Origin: Enterococcus sulfureus ATCC 49903
GTDB taxonomy: Bacteria > Bacillota > Bacilli > Lactobacillales > Enterococcaceae
DNA length: 64,000 bases
Assembly: GCF_000407605.1 (NCBI RefSeq)
Contig: NZ_ASWO01000003.1
Coordinates: forward strand, 62,001 to 126,000
Direction of reading: 5' to 3'
Shown: positions 60,285 through 64,000 of the stretch, piece after piece
Position numbering within the stretch: position 1 is the stretch's first letter
Layout: each line of letters opens with the position of its first letter
Program-made: the position numbers and the translations under genes
The notes under the pieces: generated by a model
What the model was told of the DNA's origin: nothing
The model's database searches: none
Seen by the model: the letters and a program-made list of their open reading frames with translations, nothing else

Positions 60285-60297
60285 GGAGGAACGGAGG

Positions 60298-60765
60298 ATG
60301 GCTCAAAAAAATACATCTGATTTGATTGAAGCTTATATCAAACAGATATTAGAAACAAGTGAAACAATTGAGATCCGACGTGCTGAAATGGCCAGTTTAT
60401 TCAATTGTGTACCCTCTCAAATCAATTATGTAATCAACACTAGATTCACAGTCCATCGAGGGTATATTGTGGAAAGTAAACGTGGCGGTGGTGGCTATAT
60501 TCGGATTGAGAAAGTCCAGCTTGCGACATACCATCAATTTTTAGAACATGTAGCCGATTTGATTGGTGAAGAGTTAACAGAAAAAGATGCCCAAGCTATT
60601 TTACAAAAATTATATGAAGAAGGGATCTTAACCAAACGCGAAGGTAATTTATTATTGTCTTCCTTTTCAAAGCAAGCGTTAGGATCACTTGAAACAGAAA
60701 ATCAACTACGGGCGTCCATGCTAATGGCTGTGTTGGAACGCTTAAGTTATGAAGATAGGAAGTGA
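60298..60765 (+). CDS. ctsR: Class III heat-shock repressor CtsR
   Basis: A 155-residue repressor. The winged helix-turn-helix (residues 1-75) includes SDLIEAYIKQIL, CVPSQINYVINTRFT and the conserved glycine-rich wing SKRGGGGYIRI, which senses heat. The C-terminal dimer domain follows. It represses clp genes. In Bacillus mcsA and mcsB lie between ctsR and clpC; here they are absent, as in enterococci and streptococci, so control through McsB phosphorylation is not expected. The stop is 5 bases before clpC. Confidence 0.96.
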   Translation: MAQKNTSDLIEAYIKQILETSETIEIRRAEMASLFNCVPSQINYVINTRFTVHRGYIVESKRGGGGYIRIEKVQLATYHQFLEHVADLIGEELTEKDAQAILQKLYEEGILTKREGNLLLSSFSKQALGSLETENQLRASMLMAVLERLSYEDRK

Positions 60766-60770
60766 ATGTG

Positions 60771-63257
60771 ATGGATGAATTATTCACCCCAAAAGCACGC
60801 ATCGTGCTAGAAATCGCACAAGAAGAAGCAAAATATTTTAAACATCAATCGGTAGGTTCAGAGCATTTACTTTTAGCTTTGATTATTGAACAAGATGGAA
60901 TCGCTGGAAAAGTGCTACGTGAGATGAATGTTACTGAGCAAGATATCCGTGAAGAAATCGAACACTTAACTGGTTATGGATTAATGAAATTATATCCTGA
61001 AAATGGATTTTTACCTTATTCACCAAGAGCAAGACAAATTTTTGCTTATGCAGGTGACGAAGCCAAACGCTTAGGATCTACTCAAATCGGAACTGAACAT
61101 TTATTGCTAGGCTTATTACGAGATGAAGAGATTTTAGCTTCACGTATCGTATTGAATCTTGGATTTAGTTTGGCTAAGATGCGCCAATTATTGAAGAAAA
61201 AAATGGGTGTTTCAGAAACGAGTAAGACTACGAATAATCGTCGACGTCAACGAAATACACAAGCAACTGAAGGAACACCAACACTGGATACATTGGCCCG
61301 TGACCTAACTAAATTGGCGCGTGAACAAAAACTTGATCCTGTTGTTGGTCGTCAAATGGAAGTGAAGCGATTGATTCAAATCTTGAGTCGTCGTACGAAA
61401 AATAACCCTGTCTTAGTCGGCGAACCAGGTGTTGGTAAAACGGCGATTGCTGAAGGCTTGGCTCAGAAAATTATCAATGGTGAAGTCCCACAAGATATGC
61501 AACACAAACGTTTGATGATGCTAGATATGGGCGCGCTCGTAGCGGGTACAAAATATCGTGGTGAATTTGAAGATCGAATGAAAAAAATTATTGATGAAAT
61601 CTATCAAGATGGCCAAGTTATCTTATTTATTGATGAACTTCATACTTTGATCGGAGCTGGTGGAGCAGAAGGCGCCATTGATGCATCGAATATTTTAAAA
61701 CCAGCTTTAGCACGAGGTGAACTTCAAACAATCGGTGCCACAACATTAGATGAATATCAAAAATATATTGAAAAAGATGCTGCATTAGAACGACGTTTTG
61801 CGCGTGTCCAAGTGGATGAACCAACGGCTGATGAAGCAGTTGAAATCTTAAAAGGATTACGACCACGTTATGAAGACCATCACGGCGTCATGATTACAGA
61901 CGAAGCTTTAAAAGCGGCAGTTGAATTGTCTGTACGTTATTTGAATTCGCGTCAACTACCGGATAAAGCAATCGATTTGATGGATGAGAGTGCTGCAAAA
62001 GTTCGTTTAGATGAAGCTAAAGAAGCCTCAAAAACAGCTATTTTACAAACAAAATTAGTTGAATTAATGGAACAAAAAGAGCAAGCCGTGCGCGATCAAG
62101 ATTTTGATTTTGCAGCTTCTATCCGCAAGGAAGAAAAACGCTTAAGTCAAGAACTTGCAGAATGGACATTAAAAGAAGCTCAAGATGCAACACAACACGC
62201 TGAAAAAGTAACAGAAGAAGATGTTGCCGACGTTGTATCACAGTGGACAGGGATTCCGTTGAAACAATTAGAGAAAAAAGAAAGCGAACGCTTACTTGAA
62301 TTAGAAAAAGTGCTTCATGAACGTGTTATAGGTCAAGATGAAGCCGTGGCTGCGGTTTCTCGTTCGATTCGCCGTGCTCGAAGTGGCTTAAAAGATCCAA
62401 ATCGCCCGATTGGCTCTTTCATGTTTTTAGGGCCAACAGGTGTCGGGAAAACTGAACTCGCTAAGGCCCTTGCAGCCGCAGTTTTTGGAAGCGAAGAAGC
62501 GATGATTCGTGTCGACATGTCTGAGTATATGGAAAAATATAGTACGTCACGTTTAATTGGTTCCCCTCCAGGTTATGTAGGCTATGATGAGGGTGGTCAA
62601 TTAACAGAAAAGGTCCGCACAAAACCGTATTCTGTCATTTTATTAGACGAAATTGAAAAAGCGCATCCGGATGTCTTTAATATCTTATTACAAGTGTTAG
62701 ATGATGGGCATTTAACGGACTCTAAAGGTCGAAAAGTTGATTTCCGAAATACGATTTTGATTATGACCTCAAATATTGGAGCAACTCAATTACGCGAAGA
62801 AAAAAATGTGGGCTTTAATGTAGTAGATGCTACAAAAAATCATGAAGCGATGCAAAAACGAATCATGCAAGAATTAAAAGTAGCTTATCGACCTGAATTT
62901 TTAAATCGAATCGATGAAACGGTCGTATTCCGTTCGCTAACGAAAGAAGAAATTCAAGATATCGTTAAAATTATGGCACGACCTGTCATTACACGCCTTG
63001 CGCAACAAGGTGTAACCTTAAAAATTACACCAGCTGCTTATGAAGTGATTGGTAAAGCTGGATTTGATCCTGAATACGGAGCAAGACCAATCCGTCGTGC
63101 ACTACAAAAAGAGGTTGAAGATCGTTTAAGTGAAGCTTTATTGTCTGGTCAAATTAAGCTAACCGATCATGTGACGATAGGTGCAAAACAAGGGAAAATT
63201 ACACTAAGTGTTCGTAATGCTAAAGCAAAAGAAAAGAAAACATTACAAGAAGTATAA
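60771..63257 (+). CDS. clpC: ATP-dependent Clp protease ATP-binding subunit ClpC
   Basis: An 828-residue AAA+ unfoldase. It has N-terminal Clp repeats (residues 1-145), AAA1 with [13 protein letters not shown], a middle domain with a UVR-like segment ([17 protein letters not shown]), AAA2 with [12 protein letters not shown], and a C-terminal sensor domain. It feeds ClpP with unfolded proteins and adaptor-bound targets. ATG 60771 ([11 protein letters not shown]) lies after AGGAAGTGA at proper distance; GTG 60762 and 60768 are in-frame alternatives. Coupled to ctsR and so under its repression. Confidence 0.96.
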   Translation: MDELFTPKARIVLEIAQEEAKYFKHQSVGSEHLLLALIIEQDGIAGKVLREMNVTEQDIREEIEHLTGYGLMKLYPENGFLPYSPRARQIFAYAGDEAKRLGSTQIGTEHLLLGLLRDEEILASRIVLNLGFSLAKMRQLLKKKMGVSETSKTTNNRRRQRNTQATEGTPTLDTLARDLTKLAREQKLDPVVGRQMEVKRLIQILSRRTKNNPVLVGEPGVGKTAIAEGLAQKIINGEVPQDMQHKRLMMLDMGALVAGTKYRGEFEDRMKKIIDEIYQDGQVILFIDELHTLIGAGGAEGAIDASNILKPALARGELQTIGATTLDEYQKYIEKDAALERRFARVQVDEPTADEAVEILKGLRPRYEDHHGVMITDEALKAAVELSVRYLNSRQLPDKAIDLMDESAAKVRLDEAKEASKTAILQTKLVELMEQKEQAVRDQDFDFAASIRKEEKRLSQELAEWTLKEAQDATQHAEKVTEEDVADVVSQWTGIPLKQLEKKESERLLELEKVLHERVIGQDEAVAAVSRSIRRARSGLKDPNRPIGSFMFLGPTGVGKTELAKALAAAVFGSEEAMIRVDMSEYMEKYSTSRLIGSPPGYVGYDEGGQLTEKVRTKPYSVILLDEIEKAHPDVFNILLQVLDDGHLTDSKGRKVDFRNTILIMTSNIGATQLREEKNVGFNVVDATKNHEAMQKRIMQELKVAYRPEFLNRIDETVVFRSLTKEEIQDIVKIMARPVITRLAQQGVTLKITPAAYEVIGKAGFDPEYGARPIRRALQKEVEDRLSEALLSGQIKLTDHVTIGAKQGKITLSVRNAKAKEKKTLQEV

Positions 63258-63260
63258 ACG

Positions 63261-63296
63261 AAAACGTGAGTATGTTTGTGCATACTCACGTTTTTA
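63261..63296 (+). terminator. Terminator of ctsR-clpC
   Basis: AAAACGTGAGTATG (63261-63274) pairs with CATACTCACGTTTT (63281-63294), loop TTTGTG. Confidence 0.9.
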
Positions 63297-63431
63297 TTAT
63301 ATAAAAATCACAAATTTTGTTTGATCTTAAATTCTTTTGAATAAAGGTTTTTCCTTAATTTTTGGAAAATCAATCTTTTTTTTTAGTATACTTTGTGATA
63401 TTATGAATTTGTTAAAAAGGAGGATTTATTC

Positions 63432-64000
63432 ATGATCAGACTTATTGCTACAGTCGAGTCCTTGGAGCAAGCAGAAGCACTCTTGCCCGTTGTCGACTGT
63501 ATTTATTTTGGCGAAGAAGCTTTTGGATTACGTTTGCCACACTCATTTACTAGAAAAGAACAAAAAGAATTAATCGCGATGGCGCACCAGCATAAAAAAG
63601 AAGTCCTTATCGCAGTAAATGGAATTATCCATCCAGAAAAAATGAAACAGATTCCGGAGTATTTAACATTTTTAAAACAACATCAAGCAGATGCTATTGC
63701 ACTTGGAGATCCAGGAATCATTCATCTCATGAATAAACACCCTGAATATGCTTTGCCGTTTGTTTATGATGGCGAAACGATGGTGACGAGTGCTCGTCAA
63801 ATCAATTTTTGGGCTAGAAAAGGTGCAAGTGGTGCTGTATTAGCTCGTGAAGTGCCATTTAAAGAAATGAAAAATATGGAAGAATTGGCGATTCCAGTGG
63901 AAGTTCTCATTTATGGTGCTACTTGCATTCACCAGTCCAAGCGACCATTGTTACAAAATTATTATCGATTCACGCAACAAGATGAAGGAATCAGTAAAGA
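63432..64000 (+). CDS. Peptidase U32-family protein, N-terminal part
   Basis: The first 189 codons of a gene that runs out of the window. The start ATG 63432 follows AAAGGAGG. The fragment has U32-family features: VDCIYFGEEAFGLRLPHSF, VLIAVNGIIHPEKM, DAIALGDPGIIHLMNK and the later GASGAVLAREVPFKEM, then VLIYGATCIHQSKR. It matches the shorter partner of the two U32 proteins (YrrN/TrhP1 type) that help hydroxylate tRNA uridine 34 in Bacillus; this subfamily placement is probable rather than proven. Confidence 0.82.
   Translation, partial: MIRLIATVESLEQAEALLPVVDCIYFGEEAFGLRLPHSFTRKEQKELIAMAHQHKKEVLIAVNGIIHPEKMKQIPEYLTFLKQHQADAIALGDPGIIHLMNKHPEYALPFVYDGETMVTSARQINFWARKGASGAVLAREVPFKEMKNMEELAIPVEVLIYGATCIHQSKRPLLQNYYRFTQQDEGISK

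Overview
This 64-kb window looks like the chromosome of a low-GC Gram-positive coccus of the Enterococcaceae, most likely Enterococcus or a close relative. The evidence is the AT-rich composition, strong AGGAGG-type ribosome binding sites, frequent GTG starts, the gene order ymfF-ymfH-rodZ-pgsA-cinA-recA-rny, AdcR/Zur-type zinc genes with an AdcA-ZinT fusion, cydABCD, class A sortase, stp-prkC and ctsR-clpC. I found no rRNA or tRNA genes, no IS element, no CRISPR array and no prophage. Almost all of it reads as core genome with small accessory pockets.

Layout. 0-2.4 kb: the start of a sugar isomerase/epimerase-like gene behind a promoter with two LacI-type operators, the LacI-family repressor gene, a ComX/SigH-like sigma factor gene split by an in-frame TAG, and veg. 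2.5-11.8 kb: mscL, then the ymfF-ymfH-rodZ-pgsA-cinA-recA-rny block, with a LexA-like box before recA. 11.8-19.9 kb: treR, ispE, the zinc importer operon (lipoprotein, adcC, adcB) with a Zur box, purR, glmU and prs. 19.9-22.3 kb: an orphan membrane protein and a three-gene operon ending in a FusB-type EF-G-binding protein. 22.4-27.0 kb: a lactose/cellobiose-family PTS operon with its own PRD regulator, a cre site and a long palindrome.

27.1-29.8 kb: a Zur-controlled zinc-starvation operon carrying cysteine-free (or nearly so) copies of ribosomal proteins S14, L32 and L33, two small proteins of unknown role, and an AdcA-ZinT zinc-binding lipoprotein. 29.9-36 kb: an RpiR regulator, a divergent RpiA, a Gfo/Idh/MocA oxidoreductase, a methionine T-box driving a MetE-like methyltransferase, a Nudix hydrolase, ogt, a SemiSWEET and an RpiB-like protein without the usual cysteine. 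36-48 kb: cation efflux, PsiE-like protein, peptidase E, an FMN reductase with a striking inverted repeat at its promoter, lutABC (lactate oxidation) and cydABCD (cytochrome bd). 48-64 kb: a hypothetical protein, sortase A, then yicC-gmk-rpoZ-priA-def-fmt-rsmB-stp-prkC, ctsR-clpC, and the start of a U32 peptidase-family gene.

Two parts work together clearly. The two Zur promoters (13.75 and 27.1 kb) have the same architecture and join zinc import to replacement of zinc-containing ribosomal proteins. lutABC and cydABCD lie next to each other and share a GTGAAAAA element at their promoters, which suggests joint control of lactate oxidation and oxygen respiration. The most surprising single observations are the nonsense codon in the sigma factor gene, the unknown genes in the Zur operon, and the nested inverted repeats between pgsA and cinA.
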